The notes under the pieces were generated by a model. That model was not told the origin of the DNA and did no database searches. It was given only the letters and a program-made list of their open reading frames with translations. Both the position numbers and the translations under genes were made by a program. From an uncultured Anaerolineaceae bacterium (GTDB lineage Bacteria > Chloroflexota > Anaerolineae > Anaerolineales > Anaerolineaceae), in the NCBI GenBank assembly GCA_927443345.1, contig CAKMKJ010000012.1:1-64000 (forward strand): 64,000 nucleotides of DNA, given 5' to 3'. Positions 43,380 through 53,535 of this stretch are shown piece by piece; positions within the stretch are counted from its first letter, which is position 1; every line of letters starts with the position of its first letter.

Positions 43380-45389
43380 CTATTTCTCCGCTTTCAAAAG
43401 TGATTTGGCAACTTCCAGCACGTTTTTCACGGTGAAACCAAATTTTTCCATCAAAATCGGCGCGGGTGCAGAAGCGCCATAACCAGTCATGGCAATGATC
43501 TTGCCATCTGAACCAGCGTATTTCTCCCAGCCCTGGGCAATACCGCATTCCACAACCAGGCGTGCTTTTACATCAGGCAACAAAACGCTGTCTTTGTAGG
43601 ATTGTTCAGTTTTCTCGAACAATTCCCAACTCGGGAAGGAAACGAGCCTGACTGAATGGCCGGCATCCGCGAGTTCCTGACCGGCTTTAACGATCAAATC
43701 AACTTCTGAGCCTGAAGCCATCAAGATGATTTCTGATTTGCCCTTGCCAAGATCAGCTAGCACATAAGCACCCTTCAAGGTGCCGCTGGCTGAACCCATT
43801 ACACTGCGATCCACGGTGGACAGGTTTTGACGGGATAATGCCAGCAATGTGGGTCCGTGAGAATTCTCAACAGCGGCCCGCCAGGCCTGAGCGGTTTCAT
43901 TTGCATCTGCAGGACGCAGGACGGTCAGGTTCGGGATGGCGCGTAAAGCGGCCAGATGTTCTACCGGTTGATGGGTGGGGCCGTCTTCGCCCAATCCGAT
44001 GCTGTCGTGAGTCATGACCCAAATGGCCTGAAGATGAGTAAATGCACCCACTCGCATTGCGCCGCGCATGTAATCGGTGAAGACTAAAAAGGTTGCTCCG
44101 AATGGAATCAAGCCTTTATGGTAGGCAATTCCATTCACCACTGCGCCCATGCCATGTTCGCGCACACCAAAGTGCAGGTAGCGCCCAATCGGATTTTCAG
44201 ATTGGAAGGCGGTGGATTCTTTCAGCCAGGTATTGTTGGATGGTGTCAAATCAGCAGAACCGCCCATCAGTTCTGGTAAAACAGTCGCGAGTGCATTCAG
44301 TGTTTGACCTGAAGCCACACGTGAGGCCATGCCCTTGGCGTCTGCCGGGAATTCAGGTAAGGCTGATTCCCATCCGGCAGGTAATTTGCCGCTCATACGG
44401 CGTGTGAATTCCTTGCCTTCAACGGGATAAGCCTTGGTGTATTTATCCAGTGCAGTTTCCCAGGATAATTTGCTGGCAGCACCCTTTTCACCTGCTGTGA
44501 TGAAAAACGCCTTGACATCATCTGGCACGAAGAAACGTGGTTCTTCTGGCCAGCCTAGATTTCGCTTGGCAGCATTCAATTCATCATCGCCAGGCGGTTC
44601 GCCGTGAGCTTTAGCCGTATCTTGACGATTGGGCATGCCGAATCCGATATGGGTGCGGCAGACAATCAACGACGGCCGTGGGTCCAATTTGGCGGCATTA
44701 ATGGCGTTATCAATCTCTTCAACATCATTACCGTCAGCGACGTACGAGACGTGCCAGTTATAAGCTTCAAAGCGTTTGCCCCGGTCTTCTGTAAAAGAAA
44801 GTGAAGTCGACCCATCGATTGAAATTTTGTTGTCATCATAGCAATAAATAATCTTACCTAATTTTAAATGACCGGCCAAAGAAGCAGCCTCACTGGCCAC
44901 ACCCTCTTGCAGGTCTCCGTCAGTCACAATGCCGTAAACAAAATGGTCAACGATTTTTCCATCGGGTTTGTTGAATTCAGCAGCCAGGTGGGCTTCAGCG
45001 ATGGCCATGCCTACGCCGTTTGAGAGACCCTGCCCCAACGGACCGGTGGTGGTATCAACACCTGGAGTGAAACCGTATTCAGGATGCCCAGGTGTTATGG
45101 AATCCCATTGGCGGAAGTGTTTGAGATCATCCAATGAAACCTTATAGCCAGTCAAATGAAGCATGCTGTAAAGCAGCATTGAGCCGTGTCCGCCTGAAAG
45201 GATGAAACGATCACGGTCAGCCCAATCAGGGTTTTGCGGATCGAACTTTAAATGTTTCGTCCAAATGGTAAATGCTATCGCAGCAGCCCCCATGGGCAAC
45301 CCGGGATGGCCTGAATTGGCTTGCTGTACACCGTCCGCGGATAAAAATCGAAGCGTATTAATGGCTTTATTTTGAAAATCGTCGTTCAT
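43380..45389 (-). CDS. tkt: transketolase
   Basis: 669 residues from ATG 45389, which has CGGAGG upstream; an in-frame start at 45431 lacks one. The thiamine-diphosphate motifs are visible: [11 protein letters not shown] (27-37), DGDLQEG and [19 protein letters not shown]. It transfers two-carbon units in the non-oxidative pentose phosphate pathway. First gene of the tkt-rpiB-tal/pgi-AhpD unit. Confidence 0.95.
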   Translation of the reverse strand: MNDDFQNKAINTLRFLSADGVQQANSGHPGLPMGAAAIAFTIWTKHLKFDPQNPDWADRDRFILSGGHGSMLLYSMLHLTGYKVSLDDLKHFRQWDSITPGHPEYGFTPGVDTTTGPLGQGLSNGVGMAIAEAHLAAEFNKPDGKIVDHFVYGIVTDGDLQEGVASEAASLAGHLKLGKIIYCYDDNKISIDGSTSLSFTEDRGKRFEAYNWHVSYVADGNDVEEIDNAINAAKLDPRPSLIVCRTHIGFGMPNRQDTAKAHGEPPGDDELNAAKRNLGWPEEPRFFVPDDVKAFFITAGEKGAASKLSWETALDKYTKAYPVEGKEFTRRMSGKLPAGWESALPEFPADAKGMASRVASGQTLNALATVLPELMGGSADLTPSNNTWLKESTAFQSENPIGRYLHFGVREHGMGAVVNGIAYHKGLIPFGATFLVFTDYMRGAMRVGAFTHLQAIWVMTHDSIGLGEDGPTHQPVEHLAALRAIPNLTVLRPADANETAQAWRAAVENSHGPTLLALSRQNLSTVDRSVMGSASGTLKGAYVLADLGKGKSEIILMASGSEVDLIVKAGQELADAGHSVRLVSFPSWELFEKTEQSYKDSVLLPDVKARLVVECGIAQGWEKYAGSDGKIIAMTGYGASAPAPILMEKFGFTVKNVLEVAKSLLKAEK

Positions 45390-45851
45390 GCTGTCCTCCG
45401 TAAAATGATTTTTTAATTTTACCACCTGCATCTTGTTAAAATAGAAAAAGTATTGCCAATTTTTGTCTAGACAATCAATTTTTATTAATTCTTGATATTT
45501 AGGTAGCGGTGGAGTTCAGTTAATCACGATTCGACTGAAAGCGACATGTTTAAGGATTAGCAAAGAGGAAACCGCGGAACTTGCATGTTTATTTGAAACG
45601 ATCATCTCTCACAAAACACTTCAAATGATAAAATAATAAATGCACAAAGTGAGTATCCATGTTAAAATTTTAAAGCCATACCAAGACCGGATTTGTGTTA
45701 TGTGTGGCAAAAAAAGTCGTAGAAACCTGTTTCTTCTAATCCCTTGCGCCAGGACAAAGAAGAGATCCAGCCAGTCACCTTTTGCATCTCGTACTTACTC
45801 AAACAAGTTCTAACACCAGATATTCACCTTTCTCATATCAGGAGTCCATTT
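45390..45851. other. intergenic region between tkt and tryptophanase, no supported gene
   Basis: 462 bp between divergent genes, AT-rich. A 57-codon open frame runs from ATG 45640 to a stop at 45811 with a CVMCGKK motif but no ribosome-binding site; I do not call it a gene. I see no tryptophan-containing leader peptide of the TnaC kind. Nothing else is clear. Confidence 0.6.
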
Positions 45852-47231
45852 ATGACCGCTATATACCCACCTGAACCCTTTCGCATTAAAGTCATCGAAC
45901 CTATCCGGCTCATTCCTATCGAAGAACGCAAGAAAGCCCTTCAGAACAGTGGATATAACATTTTCGCATTAAAAGCTAAACATGTTTTCATCGATCTGCT
46001 GACAGACTCCGGCACGGGAGCGATGAGCTCTCATCAATGGGCTGCAATCATGGAAGGTGATGAATCCTATGCCGGTGCGAATTCCTATATAAGATTAGCA
46101 GATACGGTTGAAAAAATATTTGGTTTTCATCTATTTGTCCCTACACATCAGGGCCGGGCAGCTGAAAACATTCTAAGCGCTATTTTGGTCAAACCTGGCA
46201 ATTTTGTTCCCTCAAATATGCATTTTGACACCACAGATGCAAATATCCGTGCTCGTGGCGGACGGCCAACCAATCTGGTGATCAACGATGCTTTTGACCC
46301 GAAGAATCTTCATCCCTTCAAAGGGAATATGGATATAGCCAAGCTTAAGGCATTTATTCTTGAAACGGGTATTGAGAATATCCCCCTCGGAATGATTACA
46401 GTCACAAACAATGCCGGTGGCGGTCAACCAGTTTCAATGGAAAACATAAAAGCAGTTGCAGAGACATACCACTCCTTTGGAATTCCGTTTTACATCGATG
46501 CGGCAAGGTATGCCGAGAACTGCTATTTTATAAAATTACGTGAACCAGGCTACGAAAATAAATCCACATTGGAAATTGCCAGAGAAATGTTCTCTTATGC
46601 CGACGGTTTTTGTATGAGCGCAAAAAAAGATGCCATTGTTAACATAGGCGGATTGCTTGCGACAAAAGATGAATTAATTTTTCAAAAAATTAAAAATGAG
46701 CTCATTTTACGCGAAGGCTTTCCCACATATGGCGGATTGGCTGGTCGTGATTTGGATGCCATGGCTGTCGGGCTCTTTGAAGGCCTTGATGAAGAATATC
46801 TTCATTACCGGCTTGGACAAACAGCCTATTTAGCCAACACGCTAAAGGATGCAGGCATTCCCATCATCGAACCCCCCGGAGGACATGCCATCTTCATTGA
46901 TGCCGGATCATTGTTACCGCATATCCCACACCATGAATTTCCAGGCCAATCCTTGACCAACGAGCTCTATCTTCAAGGTGGAATCCGTGGTTGTGAAATT
47001 GGTTCAGTGATGTTTGCAGTTCCCAACCCTGTTACCGGCGAGATCAATTATCCCAAGTTGGAAATGGTGCGACTTGCGATTCCGCGGCGCGTTTATACGC
47101 AATCACACCTTGATTATGTTGCCGCTATTATTATCAATATTGCTGAGAAGGCAAATACATTAAAGGGATATAAGATTACTTATGCCCCGGAATTGCTCAG
47201 ACATTTTACTGCCCGATTTGAACCTTTATAG
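45852..47231 (+). CDS. tnaA: tryptophanase (beta-eliminating PLP lyase)
   Basis: 459 residues from ATG 45852 with CAGGAG nine bases upstream; a TTG at 45744 gives an extra 36 residues without family match and is rejected. Family motifs: IDLLTDSGTGAMS, VPTHQGRAAEN, NAGGGQPVSM, PLP lysine in CMSAKKDAIVNIGG, and LRHFTARFEPL at the end. At the position that separates the two lyases it has FDTT, as in tryptophanase, where tyrosine phenol-lyase has FTTT. It splits tryptophan to indole, pyruvate and ammonia. Confidence 0.85.
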   Translation: MTAIYPPEPFRIKVIEPIRLIPIEERKKALQNSGYNIFALKAKHVFIDLLTDSGTGAMSSHQWAAIMEGDESYAGANSYIRLADTVEKIFGFHLFVPTHQGRAAENILSAILVKPGNFVPSNMHFDTTDANIRARGGRPTNLVINDAFDPKNLHPFKGNMDIAKLKAFILETGIENIPLGMITVTNNAGGGQPVSMENIKAVAETYHSFGIPFYIDAARYAENCYFIKLREPGYENKSTLEIAREMFSYADGFCMSAKKDAIVNIGGLLATKDELIFQKIKNELILREGFPTYGGLAGRDLDAMAVGLFEGLDEEYLHYRLGQTAYLANTLKDAGIPIIEPPGGHAIFIDAGSLLPHIPHHEFPGQSLTNELYLQGGIRGCEIGSVMFAVPNPVTGEINYPKLEMVRLAIPRRVYTQSHLDYVAAIIINIAEKANTLKGYKITYAPELLRHFTARFEPL

Positions 47232-47258
47232 CATAAACACTAACTTTGTGATCTATAC

Positions 47259-47294
47259 AAAAAAGGGCTGCTGTTTTATGGCAGCCCTTTTTTG
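47259..47294. terminator. bidirectional hairpin terminator
   Basis: AAAAAAGGGCTGC pairs with GCAGCCCTTTTTT around a 9-base loop. It lies between converging tnaA and the lipoprotein gene and has a T-run in either direction. Confidence 0.88.
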
Positions 47295-47295
47295 T

Positions 47296-47823
47296 TTATC
47301 TCTTCCCACCATCCCAAACGATGAATGGCATATTTACGACCACACCTGACTTGGTCGTGGTTAGTTTTCCATCCGTTTCAGCTTGAAGAATTTCTGACTC
47401 GGACATGAATTCAACTGCCTTTTCACCATCTACCCATTTAGTCAAAATGATCTGGCGTAGGGGTGTGTAGCCTTCAGTACCAGGGGGATTATTGAATACA
47501 TCCGGTTGAAAACCCAATGGTCCCTTGCCAGAAACGCCATTTTCAAATACGTATACATTTGCTAAAGCAGATTCAGGTACATCGGCCAATGAAGGCACAT
47601 AAATAACCGGCGATTGCATCATATTGGTCAACGCTTCAGCGATCCCAGGGTCAGAAGCTTCTGTATGGGTGAAGTAAATCTCTTTACCCTCGGCATAGGC
47701 TAATCCTGCTGGAACTTGTGCAAAGGTGCCTGTGCCCTGCGGTTGTGAACTACAAGCCGCCAATAAAATGGATAAACCAAATATGGAAAAGATTATTACC
47801 TTGGTACGTTTTGATTTGAACAT
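47296..47823 (-). CDS. uncharacterised lipoprotein beside copper genes
   Basis: 175 residues. A basic start, a hydrophobic segment and LLAAC form a lipoprotein signal with the acylated cysteine at about residue 23. The mature part reads as one compact domain (FTHTEASDPGIAEALT, VYVFENGVSGKGPLGFQPDV, PLRQIILTKWVDG), which I recall as a family of unknown function in Chloroflexota lipoproteins. It has no CxxC or methionine-rich copper motif. It lies 27 bp after copA on the same strand, so a copper or envelope link is positional only. Confidence 0.75.
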   Translation of the reverse strand: MFKSKRTKVIIFSIFGLSILLAACSSQPQGTGTFAQVPAGLAYAEGKEIYFTHTEASDPGIAEALTNMMQSPVIYVPSLADVPESALANVYVFENGVSGKGPLGFQPDVFNNPPGTEGYTPLRQIILTKWVDGEKAVEFMSESEILQAETDGKLTTTKSGVVVNMPFIVWDGGKR

Positions 47824-47850
47824 TAGTAAACTCCATTATCTAATGAATGA

Positions 47851-50277
47851 CTAAATTTTCTTTTTTCGCAACCGAAGGCTGTTGGTAACCACGAATACGC
47901 TGCTGAATGCCATTGCACCTGCTGCTAAGACCGGCACCAGATATCCTAATGCCGCTGCAGGGATTAGGATGATATTGTAGATAAACGCCCAGAATAGATT
48001 TTGTTTGATGGTGGTCATGGTAGCCCGAGAGAGTTGAATAGCTCTTACTGCACCTCTAAGATCACCGCTAATCAACACCACTGGAGCTGAGGCCATAGCG
48101 ACATCTGCACCGGTGCCAATGGCAATACCCACATCCGCTTGAGCGAGAGCAGGCGCATCGTTTACACCATCACCAACCATGGCGGTCACATATCCTTGCG
48201 CCTGAAGTTTCTTGACTTCAGCAGCCTTGTCGCCTGGCAGCACTTCTGCAAATACCTGGTCGATACCAACCTGCTTGGCAATGGCTTGGGCAGTCTGCTG
48301 GTTGTCTCCGGTCAACATGGCCACTTTAATGCCCATCTTATGAAACTGTTGAATCGCCTCGATAGAGCCTTCTTTAACCGTATCTGCAATGGCGATTGCT
48401 CCAGAGACTTCACTATTGACGGCGACTAAAACAGTGGTTTTTCCTTCACTTTGCAACCGTGAAACATCTGAATCATACGCACTAGTATCAAACTTACGTT
48501 CTGACATCATACGAGGACTGCCAACCAACAGCTGCAAACCATCTACCTGAGCTTCGACCCCATGACCAGCAGTGGCAATAAACCCCTGCGGCTCAGAGAG
48601 CTTCTGGTCTCGGTTTCCAGCTTCTGCGACGACGGCTTCACCCAATGGATGTTCTGACCCTTTTTCTACAGAAGCTGCCATACGTAAAATATCATTTTCA
48701 TTAAATCGATTGTTTTTGACTATGATATCTGTAACCGATGGCTGACCTTTGGTTATGGTTCCGGTTTTATCCAGAACGACCATTTTCACATTTCCGGCGC
48801 GTTCAAGCGCTTCTGAAGTTTTGAGCAGCACACCCATTTCTGCGCCTCGGCCAGTCCCCACCATTACCGCTGTGGGGGTTGCCAAACCCATGGCACAAGG
48901 GCAAGCAATCACAAGCACAGCCACCATTACGATCAATGCGCGTGTAAACACACTTACATCAGAATTGATTGCCAGGGGTGGTCCGAATAACATCCAGGCA
49001 AAAAATGTCAATAAAGCTATACCGATTACTGCCGGCACAAAATAGTTTGAGATACGATCCACCAATTTTTGAATAGGTGCCTTGGACCCTTGGGCTTCTT
49101 CGACCAGACGGATAATCTGCGCCAGGGCAGTTTCTTTACCAATTTTTGTGGCTTCAAATTTGATCATGCCCAGTTTATTTAGGGTTGCACCTATGACAGC
49201 CACGCCAGGACCTTTTTCAACTGGCATGGATTCACCGGTTAACATAGATTCATCTACTGAAGAACGCCCTTCAACAACCACACCATCCACCGGGATCTTC
49301 TCTCCAGGTCTCACGATGATTAGATCACCCACCTGCACATCCTCAACAGGAACTTCCATTTCTTGCCCTGCTCGGATAATGCGGGCACTTTTTGCACGCA
49401 ACCCCATAAGCTTTTTGATGGCTTCGCTGGTGCGTCCCTTGGCTTTCACTTCCAACAACTTGCCTAACTTGATTAAAACAATTATCACAGCGGCTGTTTC
49501 GAAGTATACATGCCCAGACAGAAGCCCAAAGGTTACAGGTAGTGAATAGAGAAACGCAGCGGAAGTACCAAGTGCCACGAGCACATCCATGTTGGCTGAT
49601 CCGTTGCGCAGCGATTTGTAAGCACCAACATAATACTGCCAGCTAACGTAGAACTGAACCGGAAGCGCGAGAACAAGCATGACCCATTTGATCCAGGTTG
49701 AGTGTGATACTTGCATCGGAAGCAAGCCAAAATCCCCCGACATCGCTAAAATGAAGAGAGGGACGGTGAAAACCAATCCTATCGTCAATAGTCGTTTCTG
49801 TTGGTCGATTTCTTTCTGCCGTGCCAAGGCTTCTGCATCCTCTGTATCGCCACCTGATGAAAGAGCTTCAAAACCTGCTGCAGAAATTGCTCGGCGCAGG
49901 TCGGTCTGACTGACCAAGGTGGGGATATAACGCAATTGGACTTTCTCAGTCGTGAAACTAACATGCACATCACTCACACCTTCAATTGATGAAAGTGCTT
50001 TTTCCAAGCGGCGTGCATCATTATCATCACTCATACGTTTGATTAATAAATCTGCTTCACCTACAGCAATACCATAGCCTGCATGTTGCACACGCGCCAC
50101 CAGGTCCGTCAATGTTGTAACGAGTGGATCATATTCCACCGTTGCTCTTTCGCTTGAAAGGTTCACTAGTGCGGATTGAACGGCTTTATCTTTTTTTAAG
50201 CTTCGCTCCACCGTGGCAACACAGTTAGCACAGGTCATGCCGGTGATCGGCAAGATCACTTGCTTGATTTCAGTCAT
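47851..50277 (-). CDS. copA: copper-exporting P1B-type ATPase
   Basis: 808 residues. An N-terminal heavy-metal domain has GMTCANC (13-19). A second one follows (about 80-145) with its CxxC missing. Then eight membrane helices, the CPC metal site in [13 protein letters not shown], phosphorylation motif [15 protein letters not shown] motif and [11 protein letters not shown]. These identify a Cu(I) exporter. It follows copZ by 21 bp in a csoR-copZ-copA unit. Confidence 0.95.
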   Translation of the reverse strand: MTEIKQVILPITGMTCANCVATVERSLKKDKAVQSALVNLSSERATVEYDPLVTTLTDLVARVQHAGYGIAVGEADLLIKRMSDDNDARRLEKALSSIEGVSDVHVSFTTEKVQLRYIPTLVSQTDLRRAISAAGFEALSSGGDTEDAEALARQKEIDQQKRLLTIGLVFTVPLFILAMSGDFGLLPMQVSHSTWIKWVMLVLALPVQFYVSWQYYVGAYKSLRNGSANMDVLVALGTSAAFLYSLPVTFGLLSGHVYFETAAVIIVLIKLGKLLEVKAKGRTSEAIKKLMGLRAKSARIIRAGQEMEVPVEDVQVGDLIIVRPGEKIPVDGVVVEGRSSVDESMLTGESMPVEKGPGVAVIGATLNKLGMIKFEATKIGKETALAQIIRLVEEAQGSKAPIQKLVDRISNYFVPAVIGIALLTFFAWMLFGPPLAINSDVSVFTRALIVMVAVLVIACPCAMGLATPTAVMVGTGRGAEMGVLLKTSEALERAGNVKMVVLDKTGTITKGQPSVTDIIVKNNRFNENDILRMAASVEKGSEHPLGEAVVAEAGNRDQKLSEPQGFIATAGHGVEAQVDGLQLLVGSPRMMSERKFDTSAYDSDVSRLQSEGKTTVLVAVNSEVSGAIAIADTVKEGSIEAIQQFHKMGIKVAMLTGDNQQTAQAIAKQVGIDQVFAEVLPGDKAAEVKKLQAQGYVTAMVGDGVNDAPALAQADVGIAIGTGADVAMASAPVVLISGDLRGAVRAIQLSRATMTTIKQNLFWAFIYNIILIPAAALGYLVPVLAAGAMAFSSVFVVTNSLRLRKKKI

Positions 50278-50298
50278 TTTGGCTTTCTTGAACGAAGG

Positions 50299-50505
50299 TT
50301 ATTTCTTTACCGGATAATTAATTTCAGCCAATAAATCTTCAATGGATTCGGGTGTAGCGGGAGCGCCATAATCCACGATTACTTCTTTGGTGGCAGCATC
50401 CGCTGAAACAGTATTGACACCTTCCATTTCGCTTAGTTCGCTCTGGATGGTGTGTACACAGTGACTGCAATTAATTCCTGGTACGGAATATTTTACTGTT
50501 GTCAT
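50299..50505 (-). CDS. copZ: copper chaperone CopZ
   Basis: 68 residues from ATG 50505, which has CAGGAG upstream; longer in-frame starts overlap csoR. One heavy-metal-associated domain with GINCSHC (C13, C16). It hands Cu(I) to CopA. The unusual Ile-Asn in place of Met-Thr before the first cysteine is within family variation. Confidence 0.9.
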   Translation of the reverse strand: MTTVKYSVPGINCSHCVHTIQSELSEMEGVNTVSADAATKEVIVDYGAPATPESIEDLLAEINYPVKK

Positions 50506-50518
50506 TTTCATCTCCTGA

Positions 50519-50788
50519 TCATAATTTGCCGGCGTGTTCATAGATTTCTGCAATTTCTTTCATTACACGTTCCCGTTCCTTTGGGTCGTCACCGCGGATG
50601 GCGGTGATCACGCAGGAATTCAAGTGCTCATCCAGGATTTGGGTGGTCACCTTGTTTAATGCAGCCTGAACAGCCTGAATTTGACGGATCACATCTATGC
50701 AATATTCCCCGTTTTCAACCATGCGAGTCACACCTTTGATGTGCCCTTCAATTGTCTTCAATCTCAATACACTGGATTCATGCTTCAT
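50519..50788 (-). CDS. csoR: copper-sensing repressor CsoR
   Basis: 89 residues from ATG 50788 with AAGGAG upstream; a longer in-frame start at 50914 is rejected. All-helical CsoR/RcnR family with the copper triad C30, H55 and C59, the same 25- and 4-residue spacing as the characterised CsoR. It represses its own operon and lets go on binding Cu(I). The GC-rich operator lies just upstream. Confidence 0.93.
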   Translation of the reverse strand: MKHESSVLRLKTIEGHIKGVTRMVENGEYCIDVIRQIQAVQAALNKVTTQILDEHLNSCVITAIRGDDPKERERVMKEIAEIYEHAGKL

Positions 50789-50797
50789 GGTTCTCCT

Positions 50798-50823
50798 TAA
50801 CCCACCCCCTATGGGGAGGGGTA
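50798..50823. promoter_or_regulatory. CsoR-type operator
   Basis: A GC-rich pseudo-palindrome, TAACCC...CCCCTATGGGG...GGGGTA, stands out in AT-rich surroundings 10 bp upstream of the csoR start. It resembles the known CsoR box (TACCC...GGGTA with a central CTATGGGG-like core). It is the likely autorepression site for csoR-copZ-copA. Confidence 0.75.
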
Positions 50824-50888
50824 CTAATAATATAGCAATATGAGTCCGATTTGTCAAGTTACTATTATGAACCTTTACATGATTTATA

Positions 50889-50917
50889 TTGACAGGTACC
50901 CAAAAAAACCACATACT
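50889..50917 (+). promoter_or_regulatory. promoter of the pterin/folate operon
   Basis: TTGACA (50889-50894) and CATACT (50912-50917) are 17 bp apart. Transcription would start near 50924, only a few bases before the ATG at 50927, and there is no Shine-Dalgarno sequence, so the message is probably leaderless. Confidence 0.55.
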
Positions 50918-50926
50918 ATATCTGTT

Positions 50927-51667
50927 ATGAGTAAAAATAATTTACCTTTATCCAATCAAACTATCCTCATTACTGGCAGCGCGAGACGCCTCGGCAAAGT
51001 CATGGCGCTGGCGGCTGCCCGCAGCGGTGCAGATGTAATCTTGCATCATGCCCACTCTCCTGCTGACGTGGAGGGTGTGGCTGCTCAAATTCGCAGCCTT
51101 GGAAGAAAAGCCTGGGTTCTTGAAGCTGATCTCAATGACATTGAACCAACCCAAAAATTGATGCAATCCGCTTTTTCTCTCGCACCGTTGAACGCCTTAA
51201 TCAATAATGCTGCCATATTTAAATCTTTAGACTTTGCACACACCTCAATTACTGATTTTTCGGAGCATCTTCAAATCAATCTCACTGCACCGTTTCTCCT
51301 CAGCCAGGCTTTTGCCGCACAATATCAGGGTAAGCAAGCGGGCAGAATCATCAATATGCTGGATTGGCGTGCACTGCGACCCGGCAAGGATCATTTTCCG
51401 TACACCATCAGCAAGTCAGCACTGGCCGCCATGACCAGTTCCATGGCGCTTTCATTGGCACCAGGCATCATCGTTAACGGCATCGCGCTCGGGGCCATTT
51501 TACCCCCCGGTGATGAAGGTTTTTCGCCGTCTTTGATCAAGCATGTGCCCATGCAGCGCTGGTCTAAACTCGAAGAACTGGAAGATTTAATAATCTGGCT
51601 GTTGTCAGCACCTGAGTATATAACCGGCGAGATCATCCATTTGGATGGTGGTCGACATCTTGTTTAA
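50927..51667 (+). CDS. pteridine reductase-like short-chain dehydrogenase
   Basis: 246 residues from ATG 50927; a longer start at 50840 crosses the promoter and is rejected. The cofactor motif is TGSARRLG (16-23), the TGxxxRxG form typical of pteridine reductases in place of the common TGxxxGxG. The catalytic Ser is replaced by Asp (INMLDW), and YTISK gives the Tyr and Lys, as in PTR1. It probably reduces dihydrobiopterin or dihydrofolate with NADPH. folB and folK downstream support a pterin role. Confidence 0.8.
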   Translation: MSKNNLPLSNQTILITGSARRLGKVMALAAARSGADVILHHAHSPADVEGVAAQIRSLGRKAWVLEADLNDIEPTQKLMQSAFSLAPLNALINNAAIFKSLDFAHTSITDFSEHLQINLTAPFLLSQAFAAQYQGKQAGRIINMLDWRALRPGKDHFPYTISKSALAAMTSSMALSLAPGIIVNGIALGAILPPGDEGFSPSLIKHVPMQRWSKLEELEDLIIWLLSAPEYITGEIIHLDGGRHLV

Positions 51668-51684
51668 TTGGATAGGGAGTTTGG

Positions 51685-52035
51685 ATGGATAAAATATTGA
51701 TCAAAGATTTACTGATTCGCGGCGTGATCGGGATTTCTGAACGAGAACGTGAACAACCCCAGGATATTCTCGTCAACATTGAAATCTCTGCTGATATATC
51801 CGCTGCTGGCAAATCGGATAACGTAGAAGATTCAGTGAATTACCGCACCATCGCCAAGAAAGTTCTGGCGCATACCGAAACGATCAAGCGCTACACCGTA
51901 GAAGCCCTCGCTGAGGACATTGCCAAACTTTGCCTCGATGATAAAAAAGTACAGTCCGTTCTGGTGCGTGTCGAAAAACCCGGTGCCGTTCGTTTCTCCC
52001 AGTCGGTTGGCGTGGAAATTATCCGAAAGCAATAG
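51685..52035 (+). CDS. folB: dihydroneopterin aldolase
   Basis: 116 residues of the FolB tunnel-fold family (GVIGISERERE, VNYRTIAKKV, FTVEALAEDIA-like YTVEALAED, RVEKPGAV). It converts dihydroneopterin to 6-hydroxymethyl-dihydropterin and glycolaldehyde. It lies 17 bp after the pteridine reductase and 4 bp before folK. Confidence 0.93.
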   Translation: MDKILIKDLLIRGVIGISEREREQPQDILVNIEISADISAAGKSDNVEDSVNYRTIAKKVLAHTETIKRYTVEALAEDIAKLCLDDKKVQSVLVRVEKPGAVRFSQSVGVEIIRKQ

Positions 52036-52039
52036 ACAA

Positions 52040-52513
52040 ATGAACGAAGCTTATGTGCTGCTTGGTTCCAATATAGAACCAGAGAAAAATATTCTTCTGG
52101 CGCTTTCTTATTTGGAGCAGAATTTTTTGGTTTACGATGTTTCACATACCTGGCAGACCAAACCGGTCGGCAGCGATGCCGCAGATTTCTTGAACACCGC
52201 CGTCATGATTGAAACGGAGCTGGATGCTTATACCCTAAAAGAACGATGCCTCTGCCATATTGAAGAACAGTTAGGACGCGTAAGGCAAAAAGACAAAAAT
52301 GCCCCCCGCACGATTGATCTGGATATCATAGTTTTTAATGGTGAAGTATTGGATTACAACCTCTACCGTTATGCACATTTAATTCTGCCATTTGCAGAAT
52401 TGCTGCCGGATTATATAGATCCTGAAACTGATAAAACACTGCTTGAATTGGCAGAAGAACACATCAAGCTTAATACGGCCAAAAAATTAAAACATTTAGC
52501 TCCACCTGTTTAG
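52040..52513 (+). CDS. folK: HPPK, 6-hydroxymethyl-7,8-dihydropterin pyrophosphokinase
   Basis: 157 residues from ATG 52040, four bases after the folB stop; a longer start inside folB is rejected. Family motifs LLGSNIEPEKN, TKPVG and RQKDKNAPRTIDLDI (the Mg-ATP site) are present. It pyrophosphorylates the pterin before dihydropteroate synthase. No folP is in view. Confidence 0.94.
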   Translation: MNEAYVLLGSNIEPEKNILLALSYLEQNFLVYDVSHTWQTKPVGSDAADFLNTAVMIETELDAYTLKERCLCHIEEQLGRVRQKDKNAPRTIDLDIIVFNGEVLDYNLYRYAHLILPFAELLPDYIDPETDKTLLELAEEHIKLNTAKKLKHLAPPV

Positions 52514-52518
52514 AAACT

Positions 52519-53535
52519 TTATTTCTTGCGACCAAATAATCCCCTGATAACTTGTTTCAACGGTTCAACTCTTACTGGATTCAAATTTAAAGAGTCAAGC
52601 TGTTCAAAAGCTTCTGCATAAAGCTGTTCGAACTTCTGGCTGGTTTTCTGTGCGCAGCCTTCTTGCTCCAGCAGTTTTGCTAATCTCAGAGCATCAATTT
52701 CTGAAACTGATGATAATGATTTCCATTGTAGAAAAAATTCTTTCTGATTTTGAATTCCTAAAAGTACCGGATAGGTTTTCTTTTTTGTAGTCAGATCGGT
52801 GAGCGTGGATTTTCCAGTCTGTTGGTCATTACCCCAAATGCCAAGCCAGTCATCCTGTACCTGAAAAGCGGCTCCTATCATATTGCCGAAATCCATGAGT
52901 GCAAGCCATTGTGACGCTTCTGCCAAACTAATCAAAGAGCCCAACCCCAGACAAGCAGCCAACAAAGCCCCTGTTTTTCCTTCAACCATCTGCCAGTAAA
53001 GTTCGATGGGCAGATCATTTTGATCTTCGAAAGCGATATCCAGATATTGACCGCGAGTCAGTTTCAGACAGGCAGATTGTAGCAAATTTATTGCCTGAAT
53101 AATCACCGCCGGTTTTAAATCAGACTGCAATCGAAATAGCGCGAGTTGAGCAGTGGTCAGCATGGCATCACCGGCATTGATAGCATGCGCTTTTCCCCAC
53201 TTGACCCACACGGTATGTCTTCCACGCCGGGTCTCGCTCTGGTCTTGAATATCATCGTGGATGAGTGAGAAATTGTGCACCAATTCTACTGCTGCGGCAG
53301 CCGGCAAAGCTTTATGCCAATCACCACCGCAAGCATGACAGGCCAATAAAACCAGCAACGGACGAATGCGTTTGCCCTGTGCGTCTGGACCGCATTTATC
53401 CCCTTGCCAGCCAAGTTGATAATGCAACATTGAAGTATATTCTGCTGGATAGTCTTTTAGCAATTGGTCTAAGCGGTTATGCAGTTCACTGTCAATTGCA
53501 GATTGCAACTCTGTAATATCGATCTTATCTGTCAT
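52519..53535 (-). CDS. trans-polyprenyl diphosphate synthase (farnesyl/geranylgeranyl type)
   Basis: 338 residues, all-alpha. The first aspartate-rich motif is DDIQD (94-98) followed by RRGR; the second is QDDWLGIWG, where the usual DDxxD has lost its last aspartate. It condenses IPP with allylic diphosphates. Chain length cannot be set from this alone. Its first bases overlap the end of the IPP isomerase gene by 11, so the pair is one unit. Confidence 0.9.
   Translation of the reverse strand: MTDKIDITELQSAIDSELHNRLDQLLKDYPAEYTSMLHYQLGWQGDKCGPDAQGKRIRPLLVLLACHACGGDWHKALPAAAAVELVHNFSLIHDDIQDQSETRRGRHTVWVKWGKAHAINAGDAMLTTAQLALFRLQSDLKPAVIIQAINLLQSACLKLTRGQYLDIAFEDQNDLPIELYWQMVEGKTGALLAACLGLGSLISLAEASQWLALMDFGNMIGAAFQVQDDWLGIWGNDQQTGKSTLTDLTTKKKTYPVLLGIQNQKEFFLQWKSLSSVSEIDALRLAKLLEQEGCAQKTSQKFEQLYAEAFEQLDSLNLNPVRVEPLKQVIRGLFGRKK

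Noticed and set aside
45640-45813. 57-codon open frame with a CVMCGKK motif upstream of tryptophanase
   Set aside because: No ribosome-binding site, atypical composition, and no tryptophan as in a TnaC leader. A zinc-ribbon remnant cannot be excluded.
47296-47823. NosL-type copper lipoprotein
   Set aside because: It has a lipobox and copper neighbours, but lacks the NosL metal-site pattern and its sequence reads as a different domain.
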